Source: Rhizobium sp. GN54 (GTDB taxonomy: Bacteria > Pseudomonadota > Alphaproteobacteria > Rhizobiales > Rhizobiaceae). Taken from it: a DNA stretch of 64,000 nucleotides. The DNA lies in NCBI RefSeq assembly GCF_021026345.1, contig NZ_JAJNCZ010000001.1, positions 186,001-250,000 on the forward strand, in the 5' to 3' direction. This document shows positions 44,313-53,804 of the stretch, in pieces. Each line of letters opens with the position of its first letter. Within the stretch, counting starts at the first letter, position 1. The notes beneath the pieces were generated by a model that was given only the letters and a program-made list of their open reading frames with translations, made no database searches and was not told the DNA's origin. The translations under genes and the position numbers were made by a program.

Positions 44313-45665
44313 ATGTCCCAGGCCATCATGGCGAAGTACGGCGAGGCCCGTCTGCCCCGCTACACCAGCTACCCGACCGCCCCCCATTTCGGACCGCTCG
44401 AAGATGTCGCGTCCTATCGCGAATGGATCGGCGCGATCGGGCAGGGCGAACGCACCTCCCTCTATCTGCACGTGCCCTTCTGTCGGGCCATGTGCTGGTA
44501 TTGCGGCTGTCACACCACGATCACCCGCCACGACCAGCCGATCGCCGACTATGTCGACCTGCTGCGGCGCGAGGCCGAACTGGTCGCTGAGGCGCGCAAT
44601 GGCTCCCTCAATGTCGGCGAGATCCACTTCGGCGGCGGCACGCCGACGATCATGCAGCCAACCGCGCTGACCGGGCTGATGGATGCGCTGCAAGACCGGC
44701 TCGGCTTTGCCGACAAGGTCAACGTCGCAATCGAGATCGACCCGCGTACGCTGACCGGGGAGATGGCCGCCGCCCTCGGCGCTGCCGGCGTCACCCGGGC
44801 GAGCCTTGGCGTCCAGAGCTTCGATCCGGTCGTGCAGAAGGCGATCAACCGCATCCAGAGCGTCGAGAGCACCGCTCTTGCCGTCGAGCGCCTGCGGCAG
44901 GCCGGCATTTCCGCCCTGAGCTTCGACCTCATCTACGGCCTGCCGCACCAGACGGTGAAGTCCTGCGTCGAGACGGTTGAGGCCGCGGTGGCGCTGCGGC
45001 CGGATCGCCTGGCCGTGTTCGGCTATGCCCATGTTCCCGACTTCAAGAAGCACCAGCGCATGATCGACGAGAACGCCCTTCCCGATGCGCAGGGGCGCAA
45101 CGAGCAGGCCGAGGCGATCGCCGACGCGCTGGTGGCCGCCGGCTACGAGCGGATCGGCCTCGACCATTTCGCCCTGCCGGAGGACGATCTCTGCATCGCC
45201 GCGCGCACCGGCCGCCTGCATCGCAATTTCCAGGGCTACACCACCGACGAATGTCGCACCCTGATCGGGCTTGGCGCCTCGGCGATCGGCAAGTTTGCGC
45301 AAGGCTATGTCCAGAACGCCGTGCCGCTCGGCCTCTATGCCGACCGCATCGGGCAGGGGCGGTTCGCCGCGGCAAAGGGCTACGGCCTGACCGCGGAGGA
45401 CAGGCTGCGGGCCGAACTCATCGAACGGGTGATGTGCGATTTCGCCGTCGACGTCGAGGCTGTTGCGAAACGGCACGGCTTTGCCGCCGGCCCGCTGCTG
45501 TCGGACAACGCGACGCTCGAGGCGTTGCACCGCGACGGCCTGATCGAGATCGACGGCGCCACCCTGCGCGTCGACGAGCGCCACCGCTTCGTCGTGCGCA
45601 TCGCCGCCTCCGCCTTCGACGCCTACCTCGCCGCGGGCGGTCGCGCCTTCAGCAAGGCGGCTTGA
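44313..45665 (+). CDS. hemN: oxygen-independent coproporphyrinogen III dehydrogenase
   Basis: 450 residues of a radical-SAM HemN: RYTSYPTAPHF near the N-terminus, the CX3CX2CXC cluster motif in FCRAMCWYCGC, GGGTPTIM, and the HemN C-terminal domain (RNFQGYTTDE). It oxidatively decarboxylates coproporphyrinogen III in heme synthesis under low oxygen. ATG 44313 is the family start; the frame stays open upstream. The FNR box upstream fits induction in microaerobiosis. Stop is 101 bases from the convergent L,D-transpeptidase. Confidence 0.96.
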   Translation: MSQAIMAKYGEARLPRYTSYPTAPHFGPLEDVASYREWIGAIGQGERTSLYLHVPFCRAMCWYCGCHTTITRHDQPIADYVDLLRREAELVAEARNGSLNVGEIHFGGGTPTIMQPTALTGLMDALQDRLGFADKVNVAIEIDPRTLTGEMAAALGAAGVTRASLGVQSFDPVVQKAINRIQSVESTALAVERLRQAGISALSFDLIYGLPHQTVKSCVETVEAAVALRPDRLAVFGYAHVPDFKKHQRMIDENALPDAQGRNEQAEAIADALVAAGYERIGLDHFALPEDDLCIAARTGRLHRNFQGYTTDECRTLIGLGASAIGKFAQGYVQNAVPLGLYADRIGQGRFAAAKGYGLTAEDRLRAELIERVMCDFAVDVEAVAKRHGFAAGPLLSDNATLEALHRDGLIEIDGATLRVDERHRFVVRIAASAFDAYLAAGGRAFSKAA

Positions 45666-45711
45666 GAAGCGGGAAGGGCGTGGCGACGTGCCTGTCCGCA
45701 AAACGCGACGA

Positions 45712-45737
45712 ACCACGCGGGCACCGGCCTGCGTGGT
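45712..45737. terminator. hairpin between hemN and L,D-transpeptidase
   Basis: ACCACGCGGGC (45712-45722) pairs with GCCTGCGTGGT (45727-45737), 10 of 11, in the gap between two convergent genes. A short AT stretch follows on the plus strand. Likely a shared terminator. Confidence 0.5.
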
Positions 45738-45766
45738 CCGCAATTCTTGACGGTCGGTTCCCGGTG

Positions 45767-46474
45767 TCAGCCGCCGAAGCTGCCGAACAGCGTGCGCAGC
45801 ACGTCGACGCCGCGGTCGTCGTAGCTGACCTTGCCCTCGCGTCCGCCGGGGCCGACGACGATCACCTTGGCGCCGACATTGGCGCGGGTATAGAGGTGCT
45901 CGACGTCCTTGTTCATCATCCGGATGCAGCCGGAGGACATGTTCAGCCCGATCGACCACGGCTCGTTGGTGCCGTGGATGCGGAAGGCGGTGTCGTGGCC
46001 GGCCTTGTTGTAGAGATAGAGCGCGCGCGCGCCGAGCGGATTGTTGATGCCGCCTTCCATGTAGGCGGGCAGGATCCGGCCCTTCTTGCGCTCGCGGATG
46101 ACCATTTCCGGCGGCGGCGTCCAGCCCGGCCACTCGGCCTTGCGGCCGACCCTGACGACGCCCGACCAGCCGAAGCCCTCGCGCCCGACGCCGATGCCGT
46201 AGCGGACCGCGCGGTTCTTGCCTTCCACGAGGTAGAGGAACTTGTTGTTGGTATCGACGATGATCGTGCCCGGACGTTCGTCCGTCGACAGGCGCACCAC
46301 GCGGCGATGGTATTTCTGCGGCACCGGTTTCGGCTGGGCGACGGTGATCACGTCGGTCGATGCGGCGGCGGGCGCGCTGCCCGATGCCGGCACGAAGGCG
46401 TTCGCCGTGGCTGCCGGCAGAACGGTCGCAAGCGTGATACCTCCCGCCAGCAGCGCGTGAACGAGTTTCCTCAT
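45767..46474 (-). CDS. L,D-transpeptidase (YkuD domain)
   Basis: 235 residues with a signal peptide (MRKLVHALLAGGITLATVLPAATANA) and a YkuD catalytic domain: RIHGTNEPWSIG, and the Cys loop SSGCIRMMNKDV with the catalytic cysteine and the preceding HG histidine. It makes 3-3 peptidoglycan cross-links or attaches proteins to peptidoglycan. ATG 46474 is favoured over 46498 because it places the signal peptide at the N-terminus. A second member follows upstream, starting at 47404. Confidence 0.93.
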   Translation of the reverse strand: MRKLVHALLAGGITLATVLPAATANAFVPASGSAPAAASTDVITVAQPKPVPQKYHRRVVRLSTDERPGTIIVDTNNKFLYLVEGKNRAVRYGIGVGREGFGWSGVVRVGRKAEWPGWTPPPEMVIRERKKGRILPAYMEGGINNPLGARALYLYNKAGHDTAFRIHGTNEPWSIGLNMSSGCIRMMNKDVEHLYTRANVGAKVIVVGPGGREGKVSYDDRGVDVLRTLFGSFGG

Positions 46475-46663
46475 GTCCTGTTTTCCTTTTGGTCGCATAG
46501 GCCCGAAACGCTAGCGGACTCTTCCCGCGTTTCAAGCGGCGCGCGCCGTAAAGGCAGATTGTGAAGGCAATGAGGCGCTAATATTGGCGCAGGTGTTGCG
46601 CAACGCGCACAGTCCCGTAGCCCGCGCCGGCGGCGCGGGCGCTGCGATTTCGGGCGGGCCGTC

Positions 46664-47404
46664 TCAGATGACGATCACCTTCGTGCCCACCGCGACGCGT
46701 TCGTAGAGGTCGATCACGTCCTCGTTGCGCATGCGGATGCAACCCGAGGAGACGGCGTAGCCGATCGTCCAGGGCGCATTGGTGCCGTGGATGCGGTAGA
46801 GCGTCGAGCCGAGATAGAGCGCGCGCGAGCCGAGCGGGTTCTCCGGCCCGCCCTCCATGAAGGCCGGCAGGTAGTGCCCCTTGGCGGCCTCGCGGGCGAT
46901 CATCTCCTTCGGCGGCGTCCAGCTCGGCCATTCCCGCTTGGAGGTGACCTTGTGCGTGCCGGCCCATTCGAAGCCCGGCTTGCCGACGCCGACGCCGTAG
47001 CGCCGCGCCTTGCCGTCGGACAGCACGAGGTAGAGGAAGCGGTTGTTGGTGTCGATCACGATCGTGCCGGCCTTGTGCGTCGTCTCGTAGGCGACGATCT
47101 GCGGCAGGAACATCGGGTCCATCTGCGTCTGCACCGGCCGTGCGGCACCGGTCACCGCCGCAAGCTGCACGCTTTCGGGGTTGCGCTGGCGCTGGCTGCG
47201 GCGCTGTTGGGCCTGCTGGCGGGTGACGATCCGCCGCTGCGACACCGCCGGGCGCACGCCCTGGCCGGTCAGTTGCATTACCCAGGGCGCGGTCAGGTCG
47301 GGGCTGACGACCACCGGCGGGCGGGTGGCGTAGCGGTCGTTGGCCTCGGCGGCGGGGACGGCAAGCACAAGGCTTGCGGCAAGCAACAGCGATTTCTTCA
47401 GCAT
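46664..47404 (-). CDS. L,D-transpeptidase (YkuD domain), second copy
   Basis: 246 residues, signal peptide MLKKSLLLAASLVLAVPAAEA, a Gln/Arg-rich linker (QQAQQRRSQRQRN near residue 64) and a YkuD domain closely related to the neighbour, with RIHGTNAPWTIG and SSGCIRMRNEDV. The frame runs further upstream to 47692 but the signal peptide marks ATG 47402-47404; its ribosome site is weak (GAGAG). Two L,D-transpeptidases 190 bases apart on one strand point to duplication, with separate promoters likely. Confidence 0.93.
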   Translation of the reverse strand: MLKKSLLLAASLVLAVPAAEANDRYATRPPVVVSPDLTAPWVMQLTGQGVRPAVSQRRIVTRQQAQQRRSQRQRNPESVQLAAVTGAARPVQTQMDPMFLPQIVAYETTHKAGTIVIDTNNRFLYLVLSDGKARRYGVGVGKPGFEWAGTHKVTSKREWPSWTPPKEMIAREAAKGHYLPAFMEGGPENPLGSRALYLGSTLYRIHGTNAPWTIGYAVSSGCIRMRNEDVIDLYERVAVGTKVIVI

Positions 47405-47630
47405 CGGGCGTACTCTCAACCTTATCACCTGACGGGACGGCGCGCCTGCGGGCGGCGGACCTCGAACGATATCGGCCCGGATGCTCGCACCCTGTGGAAA
47501 GCGAAAGGTAAATTCCCGTTCATTAAAGGGCGACGGACCGTGGAAACCTTCGGGTAGGGTTATTGCCGGCTTTCCGAATCTGGTTGATGAGTGGTAAACG
47601 CGAACAAAGCGGAAACGGAAGGAGCGCAAC

Positions 47631-48281
47631 ATGACGGCACGCGGGATCATCGTCAGCGACGACGGACGGCAGCGCTGCGCCTGGCACGGCAACCTGGAGG
47701 ACTATCGCCGCTATCACGACGCCGAATGGGGCCGTCCGGTCACCGAGGATATCCGCCTGTTCGAGAAGATCTGCCTGGAGGGCTTCCAGTCCGGCCTGTC
47801 CTGGCTGACGATCCTGCGCAAGCGCGAGAACTTCCGCGCAGCCTTCGCCGGCTTCGACTACGACCGGGTGGCGGCCTTCGGCGACGACGACATCGCCCGC
47901 TGCCTCGCCGATGCCGGCATCGTCCGCCACCGCGGCAAGATCGTCTCCACGATCAACAACGCCCGCCGCGCGCAGGAGATGCGCGCCGAATTCGGCTCGC
48001 TCGCCTGCTATTTCTGGAGCCAGGAACCGCCCGTGGACGAGCGGCCCGCGGTGATGGACTACGAGACGCTGGTCGCCAATCCGATGACGCCGGCCTCGAA
48101 GCGGATCTCCAGGGACCTGAAGAAGCGCGGCTGGACCTTCGTCGGCCCCACGACGGTCTATGCCTTCATGCAGGCGATGGGGCTGGTCAACGACCATCTC
48201 GACGGCTGCTTCTGCCAACCGGAAGTGGAGGCGATGCGCGACAGGCTGGACCGCCGCTTCGCCGCAACCGCCGCCTCCTGA
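47631..48281 (+). CDS. tag: DNA-3-methyladenine glycosylase I
   Basis: 216 residues of the Tag family: RCAWHGNLEDYRRYHDAEWGRPVTED at the N-terminus (zinc ligand Cys and the Tag DEWG-type block), FEKICLEGFQSGLSWLTILRKRENFR with the substrate-contacting aromatic, and the C-terminal zinc Cys/His in NDHLDGCFC. It removes 3-methyladenine from alkylated DNA. AAGGAG seven bases before ATG. Divergent from the L,D-transpeptidase gene at 47404. Confidence 0.95.
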   Translation: MTARGIIVSDDGRQRCAWHGNLEDYRRYHDAEWGRPVTEDIRLFEKICLEGFQSGLSWLTILRKRENFRAAFAGFDYDRVAAFGDDDIARCLADAGIVRHRGKIVSTINNARRAQEMRAEFGSLACYFWSQEPPVDERPAVMDYETLVANPMTPASKRISRDLKKRGWTFVGPTTVYAFMQAMGLVNDHLDGCFCQPEVEAMRDRLDRRFAATAAS

Positions 48282-48510
48282 AACGCCTCCCCCTGAAACG
48301 GCACCGTCCCGGAAGCTCACGTAACGGCAGCTTGTGCGAGGGTTGCGGCACGGCTGGCGGGCGATACTTTCGGTCTGTGTTTTTTAGAGAATCATGTATC
48401 GTCTGGGTTGTGGGGCGTTCGGAAAGACGGAATTCATCCGGGTTCACATTGCGTTTTCGACCCGGGATGCGTGCCGAACGGTGCTAAATGATTTAGCCGA
48501 CGGGGAAGAG

Positions 48511-48714
48511 ATGACGCAAGACGGCCAGAAGATGGAAACATGGGCCTGCAGCAAGGCTCAGGAGATAGTCCTTCGCGAAGGGTTCAATCTCATCCGCTCC
48601 GCGCGCACCGGCAACAATACCGAAATTCGCGAGCACAGCATGATGCTCGCCAAGGTCATCGCGGCCTCTCTGCTGGAAGCCTCCGTCGCCACCGGCGCGC
48701 AGCCGGCAAAATAG
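48511..48714 (+). CDS. 67-residue hypothetical protein
   Basis: From ATG 48511, with GGGGAAGAG just upstream; the frame extends back to 48394 but this start is better placed. Cys/Met-containing helical sequence (METWACSKAQEIVLREGFNLIRSARTGNN...). No signal peptide, family not recognised. A tandem 24-bp repeat covers its last codons and stop. The 229 bases upstream (48282-48510) show no other gene. Confidence 0.5.
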   Translation: MTQDGQKMETWACSKAQEIVLREGFNLIRSARTGNNTEIREHSMMLAKVIAASLLEASVATGAQPAK

Positions 48715-48744
48715 CAAGACGTGCAGCCGGCAAAATAGCAAGGC
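48697..48744. repeat. 24-bp tandem repeat across a stop codon
   Basis: Two 24-base units (48697-48720 and 48721-48744), 22 of 24 identical, followed by the start of a third. Each contains the amber-type TAG of the small gene's last codons (GCAAAATAGCAAG). Confidence 0.7.
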
Positions 48745-48833
48745 GCGCAGCCCGCCAGGTAGACAGCGCATGGCCGCTGGCGAACAGGCCCGGCACCTGA
48801 CGGGCCGGGCCCTTCCGCGTCAAGCCGTTCCGG

Positions 48834-49238
48834 CTACTTCGCGTTCTTGTCCAGCCACGCCTTCATCATCGCGATCTCGCCCTCCTGGGCGCGGATGATC
48901 TCTTCGGCGAGCTTGCGCAGTTCCGGATCCTTGCCGTGTTCCAGCTCGACCCGGGCCATGTCGATCGCGCCCTGGTGGTGGGCGATCATGCCCCGGACGA
49001 AATCGACGTCGGCATTGCCGCTATAGGCGATGTCCATGCCCGCATGCATGCGCGCGTTGGCCTCGGCGAAGGCCTTGCTGGCCGGTCCCTGGTCGCCCTT
49101 CGGCGCGGCCGGGTCCATCTGGCCCGACGCATGGTCCATGGTCCCCATGTCGCCATGGCCGGAGTGATCCTGCGACAGCGCCGCAGGCGCGAAAAGAAGC
49201 GCAAGCGCAATGCCCGGCGCAATGGTTTTTCTCAACAT
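48834..49238 (-). CDS. DUF305 family periplasmic protein
   Basis: 134 residues with a signal peptide ([22 protein letters not shown]), a His/Met/Asp-rich N-terminal linker ([20 protein letters not shown]) and a DUF305 four-helix domain with [27 protein letters not shown] and the final MMKAWLDKN. The family (CopM-type in cyanobacteria) binds copper in the periplasm; here this is inferred from family and composition. AAGGAC precedes ATG by six bases. Confidence 0.88.
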   Translation of the reverse strand: MLRKTIAPGIALALLFAPAALSQDHSGHGDMGTMDHASGQMDPAAPKGDQGPASKAFAEANARMHAGMDIAYSGNADVDFVRGMIAHHQGAIDMARVELEHGKDPELRKLAEEIIRAQEGEIAMMKAWLDKNAK

Positions 49239-49301
49239 GTCTTGTCCTTCCGAGTGGACTTTCGTTTCGCGGAGCGGCTGCTCACGCGTCGTGACGAAAA
49301 T

Positions 49302-49724
49302 TCAGCGGCGGACGGGACGGGGCGGCGGCACCGGCGGCAGGACCTCGCCACCGTGGAAGATGGCGACCGGCAGCGCCGCGGCGCCGGCCTTGGCGCCGGT
49401 CACCGGCAGGGCCACGCCCCCGGCGACGACGGCGAAGCAGGCCGAACACAGGAGCGGATGCAGGGCGCCGTGCTTCTGTCCGTCGCGGTGCTCCCCGTGA
49501 GCGGGGTGGGAGGCCTGGCCCGCGTCGGCGCGCAGGTCGTCCCCATGGCCGCCATCCTCGTGAACGCCGCCGGTATGCTGTGCGATGCCGGGGACTTGGG
49601 AGCCTTGGGTGTCATGAGCGCCATGCGCTGCGGCCATCCCGGCCTGCTGCGCCGCCGCCAGCGCCGGCGTCCAGCCGGACACCATCGCGGCAAGCATGGC
49701 AAGGATGAGGAACAGGCGTTTCAT
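49302..49724 (-). CDS. His-rich exported protein, possibly DUF2946-like
   Basis: 140 residues with a signal peptide (MKRLFLILAMLAAMVSGWTPALA) and a His/Asp/Gly-rich middle (HGAHDTQGS, HEDGGHGDD, HPAHGEHRDG), ending near a Cys pair in PLLCSACFAVV and a Pro tail. The Cys-pair-plus-hydrophobic pattern recalls DUF2946. Next to a DUF305 gene on the same strand, so perhaps a metal-resistance pair. Ribosome site weak. Confidence 0.6.
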   Translation of the reverse strand: MKRLFLILAMLAAMVSGWTPALAAAQQAGMAAAHGAHDTQGSQVPGIAQHTGGVHEDGGHGDDLRADAGQASHPAHGEHRDGQKHGALHPLLCSACFAVVAGGVALPVTGAKAGAAALPVAIFHGGEVLPPVPPPRPVRR

Positions 49725-49870
49725 GGCCTGAACCTAGGATGTCGGCGCGCCGTTGAAAAGGGCACACCCGCACCTTGCGGGTGGAAACCTTTCCGGCAGC
49801 CTTGCCGATTGCGCCCGCGGCCACTGCCGCCCTTGCCGCAACCGGCCTGATCCGCTAGGGAAGCGGCCCT

Positions 49871-51514
49871 ATGGCCATGTCAGAAAATCCGGGCGTCCCG
49901 ATGAGCGAAAAGCAGAAGAAACCGCAGAAACTGAAGGCGCGCCTGCCGCGCGGCTTCGTCGACCGCTCCGCCGCCGACATCCGCGCCGTCGACGAGATGA
50001 CGGGCAAGATCCGCGAGGTCTACGAGCGCTACGGTTTCGATCCGGTCGAAACCCCGCTGTTCGAATATACCGATGCGCTCGGCAAGTTCCTGCCAGACAG
50101 CGACCGCCCGAACGAGGGCGTCTTCTCGCTGACGGACGACGACGACCAGTGGATGAGCCTGCGCTACGACCTGACCGCGCCGCTCGCCCGCCACGTGGCG
50201 GAAAACTTCAACGAGATCCAGCTTCCCTACCGCACCTACCGCGCCGGCTACGTTTTCCGCAACGAGAAGCCCGGCCCCGGCCGCTTCCGCCAGTTCATGC
50301 AGTTCGACGCCGACACGGTGGGCGCCGCCGGCGTGCAGGCCGATGCCGAGATGTGCATGATGATGGCCGACACGATGGAGGCGCTCGGCATCAAGCGCGG
50401 CGACTACGTGATCCGGGTCAACAACCGCAAGGTCCTCGACGGCGTCATGGAGGCCATCGGCCTCGGCGGCGAGGAGAATGCCGGCCGGCGCCTGACGGTG
50501 CTGCGCGCCATCGACAAGCTCGACAAGTTCGGCCCGGAGGGGGTTCGTCTGCTTTTGGGTGAAGGCCGCAAGGACGAGAGCGGCGACTTCACCAAGGGCG
50601 CGGGGCTGAATGACGAGCAGATCAACGTCGTTGAAGAGAAGGTGATCTTTTTCTCGACCGGCGCTCGCTTCACCCGTGCAAAGGAAGGTGGCCTGTCGGA
50701 CAACGTTATTTTGGACGATCGCTTACTCAATGATCCTGAGGCTCTGTGGTTGGACAATCTGGATCTTGCCGAGATGGTCGGTAAACGTGGTGCCGACAAT
50801 GAGACTGGCCGAGCGGCCGCGGAAGAGTTGCGAACCATGGCTCAGCTATTCCACTCGGCGGGTTACGGCACAAAGCGCATCCTCATCGACCCCTCCGTCG
50901 TCCGCGGCCTCGAATACTACACCGGCCCCGTCTTCGAAGCCGAGTTGCAGTTCGCCGTCACCAACGAGAAGGGCGAGAAGGTTGTGTTCGGCTCGGTCGG
51001 CGGCGGCGGTCGCTATGACGGGCTCGTCTCGCGCTTCATGGGCCAGCCGGTCCCGGCCACCGGCTTCTCCATCGGCGTCTCGCGCCTGATGACGGCCTTG
51101 AAGAACCTCGGCAAGCTCGGCCAGGACGAGGTCGTGGCCCCCGTGCTCGTCACCGTCATGGACGGCGACGCCGACAGCATGGGCCGCTACCAGCGCTTCA
51201 CCCAGGCGCTCAGGGCCGCCGGCATCCGCGCCGAGATGTACCAGGGCAACTGGAAGAAGTTCGGCAACCAGCTGAAATATGCCGACCGCCGCAACTGCCC
51301 GATCGCCATCATCCAGGGCGGCGACGAGCGGGCGCTGGGCGTCGTCCAGATCAAGGACCTGGTCGAGGGCAAGCGCTTTGCCGGCGAGATCGAGGATAAC
51401 GTCACCTGGCGCGAGGCCCGCGTGGCGCAGGTCGTCGTCTCGGAAGAGGACATGGTCCAGCGCGTCCGCGAGATCCTCGCCCACCAGGCCGACGACCGGA
51501 GGCGGGCAGGCTGA
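49871..51514 (+). CDS. hisS: histidyl-tRNA synthetase
   Basis: 547 residues, class II synthetase: motif 2 region [16 protein letters not shown] (near 133), the histidine-A block [14 protein letters not shown] (near 345), motif 3 GFSIGVSRL, and an anticodon-binding C-terminal domain. Family members here are usually about 500 residues, so this one is ~40 longer. The extra length is in the insertion domain between residues ~245 and 335 (nt ~50600-50875), where codon use shifts to A/T-ending codons including TTA. ATG 49871 has AGGGAAG; alternative ATG at 49901 fits the usual rhizobial N-terminus. It heads the hisS-hisZ-hisG set. Confidence 0.94.
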   Translation: MAMSENPGVPMSEKQKKPQKLKARLPRGFVDRSAADIRAVDEMTGKIREVYERYGFDPVETPLFEYTDALGKFLPDSDRPNEGVFSLTDDDDQWMSLRYDLTAPLARHVAENFNEIQLPYRTYRAGYVFRNEKPGPGRFRQFMQFDADTVGAAGVQADAEMCMMMADTMEALGIKRGDYVIRVNNRKVLDGVMEAIGLGGEENAGRRLTVLRAIDKLDKFGPEGVRLLLGEGRKDESGDFTKGAGLNDEQINVVEEKVIFFSTGARFTRAKEGGLSDNVILDDRLLNDPEALWLDNLDLAEMVGKRGADNETGRAAAEELRTMAQLFHSAGYGTKRILIDPSVVRGLEYYTGPVFEAELQFAVTNEKGEKVVFGSVGGGGRYDGLVSRFMGQPVPATGFSIGVSRLMTALKNLGKLGQDEVVAPVLVTVMDGDADSMGRYQRFTQALRAAGIRAEMYQGNWKKFGNQLKYADRRNCPIAIIQGGDERALGVVQIKDLVEGKRFAGEIEDNVTWREARVAQVVVSEEDMVQRVREILAHQADDRRRAG

Positions 51515-51542
51515 TAAAGATGGCTGTTTCTCCGCTGCAGCA

Positions 51543-51695
51543 CCCCCCTCTGTCCTGCCGGACATCTCCCCCTCAGGGGGGGAGATCGGCAAGGCGCGGG
51601 ACCACGATGCCAATTCAACGGCTTGCGATGGGCGAAACGGTGCCCCGGCCAATCTCCCCCCTTGAGGGGGAGATGTCCGGCAGGACAGAGGGGGG
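51543..51695. repeat. paired inverted 48-bp repeat between hisS and hisZ
   Basis: Copies 51543-51590 (plus) and 51648-51695 (minus) are inverted and 46 of 48 identical, beginning CCCCCCTCTGTCCTGCCGG. Each copy has an internal hairpin around CTCCCCCTCA. Together they can form a 48-bp stem with a 57-base loop in the transcript. The downstream copy ends nine bases before the hisZ ATG and supplies a GAGGGG there. Confidence 0.85.
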
Positions 51696-51704
51696 TAAAG
51701 TCCC

Positions 51705-52868
51705 ATGCCGCTGATCAATCTGCCGGCCTTCGCCCCCGACCTCCTCGCAGACTTCGCAAGCCTCGGCACCGAGCGTGTGGATACGCCGGTGATCCAGCCG
51801 GCGGAGCCCTTCCTCGACATGGCGGGGGAGGATCTGCGGCGGCGCATCTTCATGACCGAGAGCGAGACCGGCGAGAGCCTGTGCCTGCGTCCGGAATTCA
51901 CCATTCCCGTCTGCCTGCGTCATATCGAGAGCGCGACGGGCACGCCGCGCCGCTATGCCTATCTCGGCGAAGTGTTCCGCCAGCGGCGCGAGGGCGGCAG
52001 CGAGTTCTACCAGGCCGGCATCGAGGATCTCGGCGAGGGCGACGTCGCCGGCGCCGATGCCCGTGCCGTCCATGACGCGCTGAAGGTGCTCGCAAACCGG
52101 CTGCCGGGGCGCACGCTGAAGGTGGTGCTGGGCGACCAGTCGGTGTTCGAGGCGGTGGTCGCCGCCTGCGGCCTGCCCGCCGGCTGGCAGAAGCGGCTGA
52201 TCCATGCCTTCGGCAACCAGCATCGCCTGCGCGGCCTGCTGGCCGAACTCTCCGAACCGGCCGCCAAGGGCGTGTTCGGCGCGGAGGTCGAGCGGCTGGC
52301 CATCCTCGGCATCCTCGACGACGAGGCGCGGCTCGAAAGCCACATCGACGGGACGATGCAGGCGACCGGCTACTCCACCAATGCCAGCCGTAGCCCGGCC
52401 GAGATCGCCCGCCGGCTGCGCGAGAAGATGGAACTCGCCAGCACCCGCCTCGACGCGCGCACGCTTGCGACGCTGCGCGCCTTCCTGTCGATCGAGCTTG
52501 CGCTCGCCGATGCGCCGGCCGCCCTCCACGATTTCGCCCGCAGCCACGGGCTCGCCATCGACGACGCGCTGTCGCGGTTCGATGCCCGCACCCGCGCGCT
52601 CGCCGCAGCCGGCGTCGACACGGCGGCGATCACCTATCGCAGTGCCTTCGGCCGCCCGCTCGACTATTACACCGGTCTCGTCTTCGAGATCGCCACCGGC
52701 GACGATCCGGCCGTGCTCGCCGGCGGCGGGCGGTTCGACCGGCTGATGACGCTGCTCGGCGCGAAGACGCGCATCCCCGCCGTCGGCTTCTCGCTCTGGC
52801 TCGACCGCATCGAGCAGGCGATCGCACGGCCGGCAGATCAGGCGACCACTCAGGGAGCGCGCGCATGA
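51705..52868 (+). CDS. hisZ: ATP phosphoribosyltransferase regulatory subunit
   Basis: 387 residues, a HisRS-like class II core without an anticodon domain: [42 protein letters not shown], and the C-terminal [13 protein letters not shown]. It carries no tRNA-charging role; it activates short-form HisG. The stop overlaps hisG's ATG by four bases (ATGA), coupling the two. hisS, hisZ and hisG in this order is a common alphaproteobacterial arrangement. Confidence 0.95.
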   Translation: MPLINLPAFAPDLLADFASLGTERVDTPVIQPAEPFLDMAGEDLRRRIFMTESETGESLCLRPEFTIPVCLRHIESATGTPRRYAYLGEVFRQRREGGSEFYQAGIEDLGEGDVAGADARAVHDALKVLANRLPGRTLKVVLGDQSVFEAVVAACGLPAGWQKRLIHAFGNQHRLRGLLAELSEPAAKGVFGAEVERLAILGILDDEARLESHIDGTMQATGYSTNASRSPAEIARRLREKMELASTRLDARTLATLRAFLSIELALADAPAALHDFARSHGLAIDDALSRFDARTRALAAAGVDTAAITYRSAFGRPLDYYTGLVFEIATGDDPAVLAGGGRFDRLMTLLGAKTRIPAVGFSLWLDRIEQAIARPADQATTQGARA

Positions 52869-53560
52869 CGGTCACCATCGCGCTTCCCTCCAAGGGCCGC
52901 ATGAAGGAGGACGCCTCGGAGATCTTCCGGCGCGCCGGCTATACCATCGCCTCCGTCGGCAACGACCGCTCCTATCGCGGCCGCGTCGAGGGCCGCGACG
53001 ATATCGAAATCGCCTTTCTCTCGGCCTCCGAGATCTCGCGCGAGATCGGCAACGGCACCGTCGACTTCGGCGTCACCGGCGAGGACCTGGTGCGCGAGGG
53101 ACTGGCCCAGGCCGACGAGCGCGTCGAATTCTGCGCCCGCCTCGGTTTCGGCCACGCCGACGTCGTCGTCGCCGTGCCGGAGATCTGGCTGGACGTCGAG
53201 ACCATGGCCGACCTCGGCGATGTCGCCGCCGATTTCCGCGCCCGCCACGGCCGCCGGCTGACGATCGCCACCAAGTACTGGCGGCTGACGCAGCAGTTCT
53301 TCTCCGGCAATCACGGCATCCAGCTCTACCGCATCGTCGAAAGCCTCGGCGCCACCGAGGGCGCGCCCGCCTCCGGCTCCGCCGACATCATCGTCGACAT
53401 CACCTCCACCGGCTCGACGCTGCGCGCCAACAATCTCAAGATCCTCTCCGACGGGGTGATCCTGGGATCCGAGGCCTGCCTCGTCCGCGCCCGCAAGGCC
53501 GGCCACGACGCCGACCCGGTGGTCGGCGAGATCATCGCAGCGGTCCGCGGCGCGCTCTGA
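52865..53560 (+). CDS. hisG: ATP phosphoribosyltransferase, short form
   Basis: 231 residues, without the C-terminal ACT-like regulatory domain of the long form: [39 protein letters not shown], and PRPP-binding [22 protein letters not shown]. It catalyses the first step of histidine synthesis, joining ATP and PRPP. Short HisG needs HisZ, which is encoded directly upstream and overlaps it. Confidence 0.96.
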   Translation: MTVTIALPSKGRMKEDASEIFRRAGYTIASVGNDRSYRGRVEGRDDIEIAFLSASEISREIGNGTVDFGVTGEDLVREGLAQADERVEFCARLGFGHADVVVAVPEIWLDVETMADLGDVAADFRARHGRRLTIATKYWRLTQQFFSGNHGIQLYRIVESLGATEGAPASGSADIIVDITSTGSTLRANNLKILSDGVILGSEACLVRARKAGHDADPVVGEIIAAVRGAL

Positions 53561-53601
53561 GGTGTGGGGGTAGCCGGAAGACGGCCGTCAGCCCAAACAC
53601 C

Positions 53602-53717
53602 CGTCACGCCGGACTAGATCCGGCGTCCAGCCCGCGCAAGTCCTTGCGCGGAAAAGTGCTTTCCCCGCGCCGCCGACGCGGCGCTGCTGGACACCGGCTC
53701 GGGGGCCGGTGTGACGG
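53602..53717. repeat. 116-bp intergenic repeat, copy 1
   Basis: Starts CGTCACGCCGG and ends CCGGTGTGACGG, so its ends are inverted. It contains two strong hairpins (GCGCAAGTCCTTGCGC and GCCGCCGACGCGGC). A near-identical copy lies at 53805-53920. The 506-base gap 53561-54066 holds these copies and no gene. Confidence 0.85.
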
Positions 53718-53804
53718 AGGCGTGCGGCCTGTCCGAAAGTGACTGCTCGGCACAGTCGCGCCCTGGTCGCGGCCGCCACCTTGTCCGTCGCGATACATTC
53801 CCCC

